A stretch of DNA of 64,000 bases, from assembly GCF_963678635.1 (NCBI RefSeq), contig NC_087068.1, positions 8,188,027 to 8,252,026 of the forward strand, given 5' to 3'. Each line of letters opens with the position of its first letter. Position 1 is the stretch's first letter. The notes beneath the pieces were generated by a model, which had not been told where the DNA came from, did not search any database, and saw only the letters and a list, made by a program, of their open reading frames with translations. The stretch comes from Symsagittifera roscoffensis. Lineage: Eukaryota; Xenacoelomorpha; Acoela; Convolutidae. Both the position numbers and the translations under genes were made by a program. Shown here piece after piece: positions 9,379 to 20,800 of the stretch.

Positions 9379-11870
9379 ATTCTCTGTTTTAAAAAAGCTG
9401 CCTGCTCTGGGTTTCTCAGTGCATACGCCTAGGTTCTTACAAAGCTTGCTCAAAAAATTTTTGTGCTGGGGCCGGCCGCACCCTGAATTTCAAAAGCTAG
9501 TGGTTGAAAAAGATATCCATCGTTTACAAGATCTTTATACTCGTCAATTTTTCGCTCTTCCGCTTCAGCGAAAGCCGTACCAGGGTTACAAACAGACCCG
9601 GCATTAATCCTACAAGGAGCTAAGGAGTCTACTACCGTCACATCCCACAAGATCTGCTCACCAACAGCCCATCGAACGAGCGTCAAACCGTCTGGTCGCT
9701 TCTGATCGTTCCTGTAGAGTTGTCGTGGTTCTAAAACAGACGGAATGTGAGTAGAAGATAAACTCTGCTTTATAAGGGCATTCAGGTTTGAATGCCTAGA
9801 GAATCTCCCTGCACTTTTGAGGCAAGAAAGACCATGCCAACCATCCTCGGTAACGTCTTTTCCGCACACGCATTTATGCCGTTCGCATATTTTTGAGCCT
9901 AATCGAAGTCCTATCGCAATTCTGAGTTGTTAGTTCGACAGTTTTAACCTTAAATTTTTGCACGGGATGACGTTCAACCATTGGGAGCCAAATCTATCTT
10001 AGAACGTGTTGAATCTTTTTACGTCCCTTGGTTCGAGTCGTAAAATCAAGTCTGCAGTTTCGCCATCAAAAATTGGCCCCGTCCAATTTTTTTTGGATTT
10101 CATTTTCTGGAGCCATTTCAATTTTTCCAAGTTCAAACCACCGTTTAAGCGCATCATCATAAGTTCCATCCACATGCTCCAAACCAATGAATTCTCTCAA
10201 GGCATCTTTTGCTCCTACTGCTGAGGCTAAGGAGCGGGTAAAGCGAGTAGACGAGCGGAAGAAACGCCCAAGCCACCTTTGGCTGCCGGGAGAACTGCTT
10301 GTAAAAACCGGTTCTCGTCAATTTTCACGTTAGTGACCTTGCATAACGAATTTCTTAGTTATTTTTCGTAGCGTTCCAAAAAATCATTTTGCAAAAACAA
10401 GGTCTCGTACGCAAAAAATATAGTAGTTTTGGCATGCTAAAGCAAATTTTCAGGAGATAAAAATCATAATGGTCGTCTAATTTGTCAGTGACAACCGAGA
10501 TTTTTTCAAGCTCCTTAACTTTTTCGTCCAGCAATTCTTTTCGGCAAAGTTCGCCGATTGGAGATCCTAAAATGAGGAGTTCTTCTTTGTTTTTTTATTT
10601 TTACCTTGGGGCATGTTTTTCGAAATTGTGTTAAAATTGAGTTATACTGTGTACTAGTAGTCGGTCCCAAAAATTTTTTCCGATTTCAGAATGTTTTTAA
10701 GAACCCGGAGTACTACCGTATAGTCGTCGGCTAAATTTCCATCATCTAAATACCAGATATTAATTTTCAAATCAACTGTTTGACTAGTGTATGAAACTGT
10801 TTCCGCAAAATGGGATGGGGCTTCAGGATCACCTTGTTGAGTTCCGTCTTCTGACATTATGACAGAGCTTCCGTAAAAAAGGTAACTAGGTTTACCATAC
10901 GCGCAACGGGTGTAATTATACAATTCGGGGCGATTTGAATAAACATGATTCAGCATTGTTTCTGTATTTAGAGAGTTAAAGACATTCTCAAAATCTAGTT
11001 TTAAAAAAACAGTGCATTTTGGATTATCGTCGCGTTCAATTAGGTTTCGAAACGAGTGCGCAGCTATTTCTGCTCCTCGTTTGGTTTCCGCATCCTAACT
11101 GTACGTTTCCCAAAAAACTTTGTCGCTCGGAGAGGGCCTTGCTTCCAGTGCATTTAGACGCGATACGTCTCAGCGTGTTGCCTATGGCATTTGGTCTCAA
11201 CCATCCGTCTATCTTTATGAGGGCGATAAACTTTGCGCCAAAAAAGAAAGTTCTTAGGGGTTTGGGTATTTTGCCATCTCCAATGAGGTTTATCAGCTTA
11301 GTAAGCGATTTCAGAAAATTAAGTCCTGCACTGACATTCGACTTTCTAACAAGATCTTTAAAAATTTGAGGAACAATTTTATCAGGACCTGCTGCTGATC
11401 CGTTCGGAAAGGACATTATCGCTTTGTATAGGTCAAAATTGGTTACAAAAAAACTGTCCAACTTTTCTGGATTTGCAAATATGGCTCGCTGAGGGTGCTT
11501 AGACAACAATTTTTGATAGTTATCAGTTGAAAAAGGAGCAATTTTGTCATCCGAAACAGCAAGCTGTATTCCTCCCTTTACATTTCCTTCATCGAGCTTA
11601 CTACCTATTAACTTTATTCTCTGCTCAAGGTCACCCAGAGGCGGGCTTGAAACTTGGGGATGGGGTTTTGGAAGTGACACGTCATTCGCTCGAATTTTTT
11701 TATTTATGAAAGAGCTCATGCTTGTGGTCTGTTTGCGTCCACTTCTTTTCGGTTGCTCCAAAACAAGAACAAAGTTAAAAAAAATTAGCTATTTTGTAAC
11801 ATCTTCTACATTGTACACGATGTCAATTATTTTGTCCGACAGACTGTTCGCCAAGGGAACACGCGAGTCT
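9379..11870 (-). pseudogene. non-LTR retrotransposon relic: RT plus restriction-like endonuclease
   Basis: Read on the minus strand. The N-terminal part of the RT (11761-11036) includes SFPNGSAAGPDKIVPQIFKD and FIALIKIDGWLRPNAIGNTL. Motif A, LKLDFENVFNSLN, is at about 11000-10960. GTQQGDPEAPSHF and WYLDDGNLADD (the catalytic YLDD) lie in 10956-10654. A piece like VLPAAKGGLGVSSARLL lies at about 10310-10220. The C-terminal part (about 9905-9450) has a CCHC-type motif (C.CGKDV..GWHGLSC) followed by RPDGLTLVRW..WDVTVVD, which fits the PD-(D/E)XK-like endonuclease of R2-type elements. Frameshifts separate these parts and no complete ORF remains. It lies between LTR fragments of other elements. 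Confidence 0.75.
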
Positions 11871-12010
11871 TTTGGTCCATTGGGCAGCTTCAGTTGTCCA
11901 CCTTTCTACCGAAGGTTCACTGTAGTCCACTCTAATTTATCTCTACTCCCCTTGCGATCACTTTCCGTCTTCTGCAAAGAATAAGACAGCTCTATTCTTC
12001 ATCGAAATAT
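11866..12010 (-). repeat. partial LTR-like segment repeated in LTR G
   Basis: The segment from about TTGGTCCATTGGGCAGCTTC to GAAATATGTATTAGAA closely repeats 12893-13035 in the same orientation, so it is an extra scrap of the same LTR family. 12011-12280 is AT-rich with no gene seen. Confidence 0.65.
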
Positions 12011-12282
12011 GTATTAGAAGTTTATTACAACAATTAGGCTAAATTGTTATTGATGTTTTTTAGAAAAAACTTTAAATTTAAAATTATCCATTATATCTTA
12101 CCACTAGGTAGAGTTTTTGTGTTCTTGTGCTTTCTTCGGTTTGTCAATTTTTAAACTTGATTTCTTGATAAGCTGGCAGTCGTTTGATTTTTGTTTTCCA
12201 GTAGTGCCAAACCAATTTCCAGTCTAGATTGAAACTGGCATTATACCAATTGAAACATTGACACATTGAAACTGGCGTTATA

Positions 12283-12332
12283 CAACTGGGTATCCTCTTT
12301 TCGGAACAACCAAAAGAGGATACCACAGTTGG
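12283..12332. repeat. long inverted repeat (hairpin)
   Basis: The arms CAACTG-GTATCCTCTTTT and AAAAGAGGATAC-CAGTTG pair almost perfectly (19-20 bp, central 13 bp perfect) around a 10-nt loop. Just upstream, TTGAAACTGGCATTATAC is repeated as TTGAAACTGGCGTTATAC. No coding role is seen. Confidence 0.7.
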
Positions 12333-12416
12333 ACAGCAATTAAGGCAGTGTGGTAGTTATAGCAGTGAGTTGGAATTCAATTGGACGATAATCGACCAAG
12401 CGTCCAATGGTCTTAA

Positions 12417-13463
12417 TGTAACAGTCGCCTACTAAAGTCACACATGAGGTTGAAGAAAAATAGGCCCTATAACCATTGGCTCAAGAGTCAGGGACACTAT
12501 CTCTTGTGTTTTTCTACCTCAAAAATGGTCGGAGTCAATTCGGTTCACTTGTGACATGAAACTAAAACACGCGTTACAGCTTAAAGGCCACTACCAAAAA
12601 AACCCCACTCTAGAAAATAAGAACGCCACCAACACTCAGGTCTCAAAACACCTAAAATACGCAAAGCCCATTAACAACAGGGTCGGAACCTTATGTATAG
12701 TTTTTTTATTAGACAGTGGACCTTTGATCCATTTCAGATGGGTCAACCTAAAAACTCTCCCTAACTCAACATAACACTTCAAAACACACTCAAAAAAAAT
12801 AAATTAGAAACTAGAATTGATTGAGTAATTAAGTTTAACTAAAGAGGTTTGAAATAAACAAGTTTTGACTCAAGAAACAAGTTTTGGATCTGGACCATTG
12901 GGCAGCTTCAGCTGTCCACCTTTTCACCGAAGGTTCGTTCTGGTCCACTGTAATTTATCTCTACTCCAATCGCAATCACTTTCCGTCTTCTGCAAAGAAT
13001 AAGACAGCTCTACTCTCCTTCGAAATATGTATTAGAATTTGCGAATAGCAATTTCCCCTGCTATTTTTTGACTACTTTCCCGCGATTGTAGTTCGGTTCT
13101 TCTGATCTTATTTTCTTGTATTTTCAGTTGTCGCGAGAAACTTGAGAATGACATGCTCAATTCGAATTTTTCAAAAATTGTATTTCATCCCAGAATCAAG
13201 AGTAAAAGGTTTCTCATTGTCAAACTTCCAAATATAACCGACTGGCACATGCTCCCCGGACTCAAGATCGATGTCCTCATCGCGTGTCGCCGTCTGTCAG
13301 TGAGCTCTCAGAATGTTGAGTGCGTCTCAAGATACAGTGCCAGTGGTCATTTACAGAAGTTTGCGGCAGAGTTAACTTTATCTAGACCCTAAAATTCACA
13401 ACCATCCAAAATTGTCACATTATCGCTAAACAGCAATCAGAATCTGCGTGCACCTGCACCCTA
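12417..13463 (-). repeat. LTR of B type, copy G (minus orientation)
   Basis: On the minus strand it starts TGCAGGTGCACGCAG and ends CGACTGTTACA at 12417, with TG..CA termini, about 1047 bp. It matches 28866-29958 (5' LTR of B). In both, the first part holds a TCCGGGGAG motif (here 13251-13260). Upstream in its sense lies a scrap of the post-pol ORF (13830-13640), so it is a 3' LTR. Confidence 0.7.
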
Positions 13464-13639
13464 AATTTCCGCTTTTTAAGCTAATGATTAAATTTTCTTT
13501 TGTTTTTTTCCCATTCAGAAAATTGTCATGCAGCATTTTGATTTAAATAGTAGGTATAATATACTAGTAACAATAATTTTCACACTCAAGCCCCTTTTTC
13601 TTTCCCCCCACTCACGACTCAAGAATCAATACCTGAACT

Positions 13640-13830
13640 CCATCTTCAATTTCTGCTCCTTGTCTTCGAGGTACTGGGTCCTGACACATTTGACATCGTA
13701 ATCTGCCTTGCCGGCTCTTCTTCGTCATCGGAAACTGATAACGATCTCTTCCCAGGGCTTCAGTTGTTCATAGGCCAGCATCCACTCCCTTTGCTCTTGC
13801 AGTCTTTTCGACCTCTGCTCTTGCAGACAA
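13640..13830 (-). pseudogene. C-terminal scrap of post-pol ORF, element G
   Basis: The reverse complement matches the end of the last B ORF (about 47990-48140; in B the protein reads ..QREWMRSYEQLKAWEEIGISSDDEEALLKQ). Its sequence runs on through a short 3' UTR into LTR G. At about 13830 it is fused head-on to plus-strand pol of copy A, a chimeric junction. Confidence 0.6.
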
Positions 13831-13832
13831 CC

Positions 13833-15041
13833 TCAGCAAGAAAACGAGTTCTATAAAAGATTGGAACAGAAGCAAGCCAATCAGGCAGAAACAAAGGAAG
13901 GGTTCTCGTTTCTGGACAAAGAAACTTATGAAGCGCTTCCCTTAACGAGATGGTTGGACAAGTCTGGATATCCAATTCCAGGACATCCTGAGTTACCAGT
14001 AGAGAAAGCTGCCGAGATAAAGATCCTATCCAAGAAGGACCCGGTGCTTTTGGATCTGTTGCTGTCAGTGAGAAGGTAAGATCATACCGTCCAGACGACA
14101 ACACAAAGAAAATGAGAGGGATTGTAGGACAATAGTTCAGCAACTAGTATCCTCAATACCACACGAGGTTTTAGGCAGTACTTCTTACAGACGGAAAGAA
14201 CAGGGGAACGATACACAAAAGAAGAAAACCGTTACCTTTGTGGACCAGGATAAAGAAGGTGAAAAGGTTGAACGAAACCTGGTGCAAGATTGTTTGTCCG
14301 GGGAGACAAACGGTGAGAAGAGCCGGCGAGTACAATATCAACACCCGGGACAAGGAAGTTTGTCCGGGGAGTCTGATGTAGATGAAAAAATCCTGATGAG
14401 AAGCAGGAGCTGGAGAATAAATTTTTGTCCGGGGAGTTCAGATGGATGCGAAGAAAGCACAGAACTGACCCAGGAGATGGTGCTGACTCCGTCGCAGACT
14501 CTTCAACAGATGTTAATTCCCGAAACTCAGGAATTGACACCCACTCAGACAGGAACTCGAGCTCAGGATTGGAACTGTCAGAACTAGCGATCCACACACT
14601 ACTAGTGGAAACTCGAGCAAGGGATCTGGATAGAGAGGTAAACCAGGACCTTGACAGTGATCGCTACTTCATACCAGGTGAAAGAGTCTTTGATAACGCA
14701 GCGGATAATCTGGAAACAATAGCGGTATCGAAACGTTCGATGAGTGTGTTGCCACAAAAAGAGGTAGTCAGGACTGATCTTCAGCCATTCGAACAGGAAA
14801 CACAACCATTGGCAAAGATTTGGTGCGTTAAGATGGAAGAAGATACGCATCAGCCCAATGAGCTGAATAGTCAGATGATGGTGATGAAGACGTACTTGAA
14901 GGCGAGATACAGACTCTCGGATCTACTAAGAGCGCAGAGAAATGACCGCATGACAAGCAACCTGAAAAGGTAGATCGAAAATGGTTCTCCGGACAAAGGA
15001 GACCTCGAGGAAGCAGTTACCGCATTCTGCGACAGTATTTT
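13833..15041 (+). pseudogene. pol: copy A: end of RNase H and long acidic linker of Pol
   Basis: Fragment ..EGFSFLDKETYEALPLTRWLDKSG.. (13861-14079) follows RNase H in C and B. The linker continues in shifting frames to 14973 and contains three copies of the TTTGTCCGGGGAG nucleotide motif (14293, 14359, 14424). In the coding frame these encode LSGE. A missing base near 13843 relative to C and a stop at 14079 break the frame. The linker is acidic and serine-rich, probably disordered. It is about 300 residues long, unusual for the RNase H-integrase junction of gypsy elements. Confidence 0.65.
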
Positions 15042-16110
15042 ATGCAGAAAGAGGGAAGGTTATACTTGAACAAGAACGGGATTGTGGCTTGCAAGAGAAG
15101 AGATGAAGATAAAGTCCTATACAAGTATAACGCGATAGTGTTGCCGCAACTCTATCAGACAGAACTCTTGTTCAGGTCGCATGATCAGATGGGCCATCAG
15201 GGGATCGACAAAGTATATCAGAGGATCTTGAAGCACTTTGAGTGGCCTGGAATGAAAAAGGCATGCGAGAAAGGGTAACAGCATGCCTGTCATGCCAGCA
15301 GGTCAAGGATCCAAGGAAATTGCTGTTTCCTTTTTAATCGATCGAGTCGTCTGAATTCAACGAGGTGGTGCAGATTGATCACCAAAAGATATGCATGACA
15401 GACAGTGGTTATAATCAAGTCTTGGTCATGATAGATCACTTCACGAAGTATGCAGAGGCCGTGCCCTGCATAGCTGCCTCGGCGGAAGAGACGTGCGACC
15501 ACCTGATCAATACGTGGATAGCGAGACAGGCTGTCCGATGACGTTTCAATCGGATAACGGAACAGCTTTCGTGGGAGAACTTACAAATGAGCTAATGCGA
15601 CGTTCGCAGGTGGCTCAGGCCCACTCCACGACATACCATCCCCAGACGAATGGCTTAGTGGAAAGGCAAAATAGAACGTTAGTGTCGATGCTGAGGGTAT
15701 ATTGTTCCAGGTACATTAACGATTGGGACAGATATCTTCCACAGGTGATGGGAGCTTACAATAGCACGCAACATTCCACCACCGGACTTAGTCCACATAT
15801 GATGCTAACCGGTCACGAGAAATCTTTGCCCTTGACTTTTTTCTACCCAGAGTATGAGAAGGGATGTAATAAACGTCAGCAGGAGTTAAACGACTTATGT
15901 AGACGAAATACTCAGCAGGTACAGGCAAGGCAGAGGAAAAGATTTGACAAGAAAGCAGCTGGTGCAAAAGCTTATTCGGTACTCCTAAAATAAGTGGAGG
16001 GGACCCTTCATGATTACGGAGGTGCATCAGGAGGGACGCTTCTATAGACTGAGTACTGGCCGAGCCGCTCATTACGAAAACATTAAGCCACACAATCCAT
16101 CGACAGAAGA
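15042..16110 (+). pseudogene. int: copy A: integrase, broken
   Basis: The N-terminal HHCC zinc domain shows HDQMGHQG (about 15181) and, after a frameshift at about 15275, CLSCQQVKDPRK. The core shows VVQIDHQKI (first D), FQSDNGTAF (second D) and NGLVERQNR (catalytic E). The GPF module (WRGPFMITEVHQEGRFYRL) lies at about 15995-16060. A stop occurs in LLFPF*SIES (15335), there is a shift near 15525, and two deletions (at about 15858 and 15980) remove segments present in C. It would have joined cDNA to target DNA, but this copy is dead. Confidence 0.8.
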
Positions 16111-17425
16111 CTGGTGTATACCTGCAGACATGGAAGAGGGGGATTATCTAATGATGGACCTTGCTTGTGAGACCAACGAGAAGGGCACCAGGGAAAAGAA
16201 CGATGGAAATGAAGTCATGGAGGAAGGAACAAGTACACCACTGGACCTGGACCCAAATGAGGTGATTGAAGAAGACGATGAAATTTTACCCTACGCAGAA
16301 GAGGACTGGCAAGACCCTGAACAAAGGGAGGTTCCCAAGAACTTGGAACCGGAACTTCCGTTCACGATACACACTCGACAGAATGACAGGACAAGATCCA
16401 TTAAGAAAGATAACCCTTACGGCGACGACTTTGTAGTGGACAGGATAGATCTAAAGAAGATAGTGGAAGAGGTAGTAGGTCTAGAACATATAACTGTGTC
16501 ACAGGATATTGACATAGTCGATGATCACGACAAGGAATGGATCGAGGACCGGTCGAAACCCGAGGTAGAATTCGACGACGAGCAACAGCAATTCTACGAA
16601 CAAGAGTTGACGAATCTGCGTGTCTTGGAGTGGTTGAACGAAATGACATCGGACCCAAAGGATATCAGTGTCACGATTCAAGATGTAGATCGTGAAAAAA
16701 TGAAATACAGGAAAACCGAACGAGAAGATCCTTCCTGGGCTGCCCAGGGGGGGGGGGGGTGGGGACGACTACTCATTCCGGCTTCCAACCTCGACATCCG
16801 GTATGCGATCGACGGGGTCGTCGATGGATATTTTTGTCCGGGGAGTGGGGGTAGGACTTACCCTCACTAAAAATTTATTAATTAGGAAATTAAGAATAGC
16901 AAGAGAGACAGGAGATTTAGAAGCGGAAACAGGCGAGGGCCCTAAGGAACCGGACATAGCGAGGGTAGTTGAGTCATATTTCAACTTACCAAATGAATAT
17001 TCAAGTAGCATAATACTAACATACAGCGATTGCATACTCACAAATAGAACGAGTGCGATAGCAATCACAGCAGACATGAGTTTTAGGACAGCGTTAGCAG
17101 CGGATTTTAAGAGAGAATATAAAAACATAGAATTCCTTTGGAAGCAAAGACCAGGAATAGGGGGCGTAGCAGCCTTGCCTCCGGCGGCGTCACAGATACC
17201 GGGAAAATACCTATGCACGTGGACCCGGAAGACCAAGTCTTTTCCTTGACGAGGTTGAGAGACTTCCTTTTGGAAAGGGAAGTGAAGGAGCTCTCGCTTC
17301 CAGTGTACGATCCGAACAGAGGACGGCTGCATCCTCGGGATTTGTACGCGCTCATACACGTAATCTTCTCTGATACTAATATACAAGTATAATCACATAA
17401 GAAATATTACTTAAGTATAGGCTGA
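16111..17425 (+). pseudogene. copy A: acidic linker and macro domain of Pol
   Basis: The integrase frame continues without a stop through an acidic linker (..NPYGDDFVVDRIDLKK.., ..VEFDDEQQQ..) to 16870. It then shifts into the frame opened at 16803, because about 5 nt present in C are missing near 16795. The macro part reads SDCILTNRTSAIAITADMS..FKREY.. and ends ..LPVYDPNRGRLHPRDLYALIHVIFSDTNIQV. A 31-nt deletion after GKYLC (17215) and a stop at 17390-17392 inactivate it. A run of 13 G (16747-16759) replaces GGAAG of C. The TTTTTGTCCGGGGAGTGGGG motif is at 16831-16850. Confidence 0.7.
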
Positions 17426-17811
17426 GTTAAGATGACATGCAAGAGAGGGTCAGACTAAAGTATGTGTAGTGTGTGATATGCGTGTTATGTTATGTTGTGT
17501 GTTATGTTATTAATATCCTGGGTAAGAAGGAGTTAGTGACCACGAACAACTGAATGACAATCTTAGGAATAGATCCAAAGTTTGGACTGTCCAATCTAAG
17601 GTCAAATTCCACAATTTTAGAGACCGATTGATTTTAATAAATTTTAGGATCGAAATCTTTTTATCTGACTGTTTTAAATAAATTTTAACGAGAAGTTAAG
17701 GTGAAACGGACAAGTGTGATATTTGTGACTTCTTTTCTAGATCCTGATTGATCGTTTAATTACTCACTTAAGTCAAATCATTAAATCAAATCGAATCGAA
17801 CCCGAAAAGAG
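17426..17811 (+). promoter_or_regulatory. gap between pol and ORF2 of copy A; candidate 3' splice site
   Basis: About 390 AT-rich nt without a gene. It holds a TGTTATG-type short repeat (17480-17510) and two AATAAATTTTA stretches (about 17636 and 17686). TTCTTTTCTAG ends at 17740, about 70 nt before the ORF2 ATG, and is kept in C (59120-59130). It looks like a 3' splice site that could make a spliced ORF2 mRNA (inference). Confidence 0.35.
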
Positions 17812-20800
17812 AATGGATAACTTCAACTTGGATGAATTGATGGACCTGGCAGAGGCATATGTAGGACCGATGGTAGATACGATCTATCGACGGCTAATGG
17901 ATTGAGACTTCGCCCTGGAGGACCCAGAGGTAGTCATGTTGCTGACCGCCCTGATAAACATCTTGGGGAATGACAACCGTGGGGACCGCCCCACGGAAGT
18001 CCTTTTGATGGCAGCATACGGAGAGAGGGGAGTACTAGACCGCCCGAACATGAGAGTGATGAGGTGGAGAAACGGGGCTCTCTCAGGGAGTGACTTGGCG
18101 AACGAGCCTGGATTGGGAAGTTCTAGGACTTACCAACCAGGTGAGATGCCTTTGCCCTCCACTCCCAAGCCTGGGCTGAGGAGAATGCATCAAGAGATGA
18201 ACAGCGAGGCTGCCTCGTCTAGTTCACCACTGAGAATAGCTGTGCCACCAAAGAGGGCGAGAGTAGAACAGGGGGTTCAAACGAACCAAACCATGCAAGA
18301 TCTAGATGGGATGAAAGAAGAGCTGGAAAGGACTAGGAAGGAGCTGGATGAAATGACTAGGACCATGCTCACTACGGAGGAAGACAGAGACATTTGGAAG
18401 AGATTGTTTGAAGACTGCAACAAAAAGCAGGGTGAAGGAATTGAACGCTTGAGGCGGGACTACAAGGAGCGATCGGAGCGGTTGGCATTGACAACAGCCG
18501 TGGAAAAAGTGATATTTGTAAGGAGTATTCCTAATGGGCAGTCCCCAATGGAGCTCTTGACGCCTCGAGAAATGAGTCAAGCGACAGAAACGCGACTCCG
18601 AACTGCAACTGGTCGAGTGACAATCCCAGACCCGAGTGATACCTTAGGTGACCCAGTCGTGGAGCAGACGACGAGGAAGCTGATAGAGACAGCTGGAAGA
18701 CTAGTCGCCAACAGGAATGCGCCAGGTTCCGGGTTGACTGCACCCTATGCAACGATTGACGATACTGGCAGAGCACAGCTCTCCCAAAACGTAATGACCA
18801 AAACATGGACTTAGCGATACAACGCTACCAATGGGGAGCTCAAAAGTCCCAGACAGGAAGATACGAAAGTTGCCGGCGAAGAAAGTATCCCGGGTAATAG
18901 ATGTACAAAAGAATAATCAGTTGAAGTATAACTTAACAGGAGTTCCGGAGGCGGTACCGAGAGCTTGTTTCAATCGAGCGACCTGCAACCCGGCAGTAAA
19001 CCTGCAGCAACCACCACTGGGGACATCACGTCTGATACTGTGAGACAGCTTGGTCAGAGTGCTCTCCAACTTGAGGACCTCCTGGATCACCACGGTGATG
19101 GCTTTCAGAGGCGCGACGATAGCCCAGTTATTTCGGATGGTGGAGTTGATGAACCCAGGGAGAATCCCTAATGTGATTATCCTGGTTGGGACAAATAACA
19201 TCTCGAGAAGCTCAGATGAGGAAGAATCACTATGGGAATCAATGATCGTGTGGTTGTTTACTGCCGTCTGGCAGAAGTTCAACTGCGCGGTAATGATCGT
19301 TTGCACTGTGCCAATGAACACGAGGACATTGACTGCAGCAGGGAGAAGGCACAACGAAGGAGTAATCAGGTGGAACAACATCCTAAGAAATCTTGCAAAC
19401 CGGAATGCCGGAAGGATGATCCTTATGGATATCGAACATGATTTGAGGGCTATGGATCAGGCCAGGCTGACTACTGACGGCATCCACTTTGATAGCATAG
19501 AAGGACAGGCTTGGTTGAATAGAGTCTTCCAAGAGCCATTGGATGACTTGGAAGTAGAACTCTTTGACACGGGAGTGCTGAAGGAAGAGGAAGCATCAAA
19601 CGAACCGACAATTACCACCTTTGTGCCTCCTAACCTGGAAACACGCTTGGTAGCGGTCCCAGCCGTGACCATCTATAGGCCGCAAAGCTGCAGTGGACCC
19701 GGGCACCGAACGGATGTACGAGATCGATTGGGGGAAGCGCCTTTGAGAAGAACGATCAATCCTAGACGAAGATTAGGGCCTGTCAACTCGAAAGCAGAAA
19801 CGACCAGCACCTCTAGATCTGATACGAGATCTGAGACGACGAGCAACAGTCGAGAGGAGCGACGTTCAAACAGGAGCTCTCTAATGTGGTCGAGGCCAAT
19901 ACCTTCTCCCTGGCACCTATACAAGGATGACCTGATGAAACTGAACCTTCAGACGGTGAGCTTCGCAGCGGATGCCATGAGGATGCTGAATAGAGCAAGG
20001 CTATCGGTCAGCGGACTGTACTCGATAACAGGCGTGGATTGGTTGATAGCTGCTGGCATAAACTTCAGCTCCATGACGTCCTTGAGGTTTGCTCATCTAG
20101 AGGGACTGCCCTCTAATAACACAATGGGACCAGTGAAAGCAAGACCGTTACAAGACGTGAAACTGAATCACGATGAAGGAAATCGAAAAGAGAGACCTGG
20201 AAGATTCCTGATAACGAGGGGGCCGATTGGACAACACGCGAAGATGTTCAGACAGGTGAAAGCACCCCCAGGTCATGTGAAAGAAAGAGCATACCCGAAA
20301 CAAGTGAATCAGGAAGGTGATACTCAAAGATACGGCGGGTTGAAAGCGATAAAGAAAGATGAGACCAACTTTGCCGCGTACGACAAGGCAGGAATGAGGA
20401 GGGCCAAGATTATGATAGTAGCAAACTCAGACTTCGTGAACACTACCAAGTCTCTGTTTTGGCCGGATGTTATAATGTTGGCAGCGGTCGATCTGGACCT
20501 AATGCAATCCGTGTCAATGGCAATCGGGGTACAAAGTAGACAGAGATGAATCCAATCACAATTGTGTTTGCTGGTATCAATGACCATTTACACAGTAGGG
20601 GTTTCCTGAGCAGACTCAGAGAGCCTACGACGGCAGAAAGCGCTGTATGGCCAGCAATAAAAGATATCCTCGAGTCAATGGGTGAAGTAGTGGATACCCT
20701 GAAAGAGGGCTCCTTCACCAAGATGACACCGAGAGCCGTGTTCTCGCTGTCTCCGGGGTATGCACGTCTCCCGGATGGACTAAAGTTCGTGTATGCGATT

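Noticed and set aside
13261-13392. Small conserved protein in the LTR (..LPGLKIDVLIACRRLS..), also at 29117-28803
   Set aside because: The frame lies inside the LTR near its start, antisense to the element in both copies; similarity is explained by LTR homology.
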